From the NCBI GenBank assembly GCA_036389695.1, contig DASVWG010000226.1, positions 1 to 6,590 on the forward strand: DNA of 6,590 nucleotides. The letters are read 5' to 3'. This document shows, piece after piece, positions 6,001-6,590 of the stretch. The stretch is from JALZHR01 sp036389695. Its GTDB lineage: Bacteria; Acidobacteriota; Blastocatellia; Pyrinomonadales; Pyrinomonadaceae. The translations under genes were made by a program, and so were the position numbers. Position 1 is the stretch's first letter, and the number at the start of each line of letters is the position of its first letter. Below the pieces are notes generated by a model that searched no databases, had not been told where the DNA came from, and saw nothing but the letters and a program-made list of their open reading frames with translations.

Positions 6001-6590
6001 ATGACACTGGAAGAAAAACTGAAAAATCTGCCTGTCGCTTCGGGCGTCTACCTGCACAAAAACGCGGACGGGAAAATCATATACGTCGGCAAGGCGAAAA
6101 ATCTGCGTAACCGCGTGCGGCAGTATTTTCAATCCTCGCGCAATCAGGACCGCAAAACGCGCGAGCTGGTCAAGCGCATCGTCGATTTCGAGTTTATCGT
6201 CGTCGACAACGAGGTCGAAGCGCTCGTTCTGGAATCGAATCTCATCAAAAAACACAAGCCGCGCTTTAACGTTTTATTAAAAGACGACAAGCAATACCCG
6301 CATTTGAAAATGACTAACGAGCCTTTCCCGAAAGTCGTCATCACGCGCAAAATCCTGCGCGACGGCGCATCGTATTACGGACCTTTCCTGCCCGCGAATC
6401 TGGCGCGCAAGACTTTGGATTTAATCAACCGCACGTTTCAACTGCGCACCTGCGACATCGAAATCGACGGAAAACTGCCGCGCCCATGCCTGGAATATCA
6501 TCTGAAACGCTGTTTGGGACCGTGCGTCAAAGGGCTTTGCACGCCGGACGAATACAGCCAGGCGGCGCGCGACGTAAAACTTCTGCTCGA
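6001..6590 (+). CDS. uvrC: Excinuclease ABC subunit C, N-terminal 196 residues
   Basis: UvrC makes both incisions around a DNA lesion during nucleotide excision repair, after UvrA and UvrB load. The frame is open from the ATG at 6001 to the window end. The GIY-YIG nuclease domain covers about 10-92: GVYL (15-18), YVGKAKNLRNRV (28-39) and the metal-binding glutamate E78 in LESNLIKKHKPRFN. FPKVVITR and YYGPF (125-129) follow. A cysteine-rich region has C151, C163, C171 and C175, with the same 12-8-4 spacing as the cysteines reported to bind a 4Fe-4S cluster in E. coli UvrC. An extra C180 follows. The UVR, RNase H-like and helix-hairpin-helix domains lie beyond the window. Serine precedes GVYL where proline is usual. 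There is no Shine-Dalgarno; a TAGAAT box 8 bases before the ATG suggests a leaderless or very short-leader message. It is divergent from all other genes here. Confidence 0.96.
   Translation, partial: MTLEEKLKNLPVASGVYLHKNADGKIIYVGKAKNLRNRVRQYFQSSRNQDRKTRELVKRIVDFEFIVVDNEVEALVLESNLIKKHKPRFNVLLKDDKQYPHLKMTNEPFPKVVITRKILRDGASYYGPFLPANLARKTLDLINRTFQLRTCDIEIDGKLPRPCLEYHLKRCLGPCVKGLCTPDEYSQAARDVKLLL

Overview
The window most likely comes from an uncultured member of the Acidobacteriota, close to the Blastocatellia/Pyrinomonadaceae. I base this on the style of the proteins, recognised from memory: the UvrC N-terminus, a secreted YCF48-repeat protein beginning with a WQNPLPQGN-type motif, and a small DUF5654-like protein. 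The GC content is moderate, with many GCGC/CGCC codons. Taxonomy is an inference and no search was run.

Layout. Six genes lie on the minus strand in one co-directional train, read from right to left. They are a small two-helix DUF5654-like membrane protein (5881-5618), a Sua5-type threonylcarbamoyl-AMP synthase (5473-4535), a large Rad50/SbcC-like ATPase (4409-1725), an unrecognised two-helix membrane protein overlapping it by 4 bp (1728-1402), ribonuclease HI (1372-911), and a secreted YCF48/beta-propeller protein that runs off the left edge (885-1). The excision nuclease subunit uvrC starts on the plus strand at 6001 and runs off the right edge. About 120 bp (5882-6000) separate the divergent units and hold a candidate promoter for each direction.

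Three of the gaps in the minus-strand train are filled by inverted-repeat elements made of short tandem units: 763-917, 4414-4535 and 5490-5603. The three differ in sequence (ACAGAGAAC-type, GTCAGCG-type and ACAGGAT-type) but share an architecture: an array of 7-9 bp units, a loop of about 50-90 bp, and an inverted array. They reach into the genes. One carries the rnhA stop codon and supplies the start and signal-peptide core of the YCF48 protein. One carries the stop codon of the Sua5 gene. Two sit immediately upstream of start codons that lack a Shine-Dalgarno sequence.

Functionally the window is mostly genome and translation maintenance: tRNA t6A synthesis (Sua5), DNA-end or structure processing (Rad50-like), RNA:DNA hybrid removal (RNase HI) and nucleotide excision repair (UvrC). 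I see no tRNA, rRNA, CRISPR array, transposase or phage gene. The most noteworthy signals are the repeat elements and their intrusion into coding sequence, and the Rad50-like protein, which has an unusual CX6C apex, no Mre11 gene in the window and a translationally coupled membrane protein.
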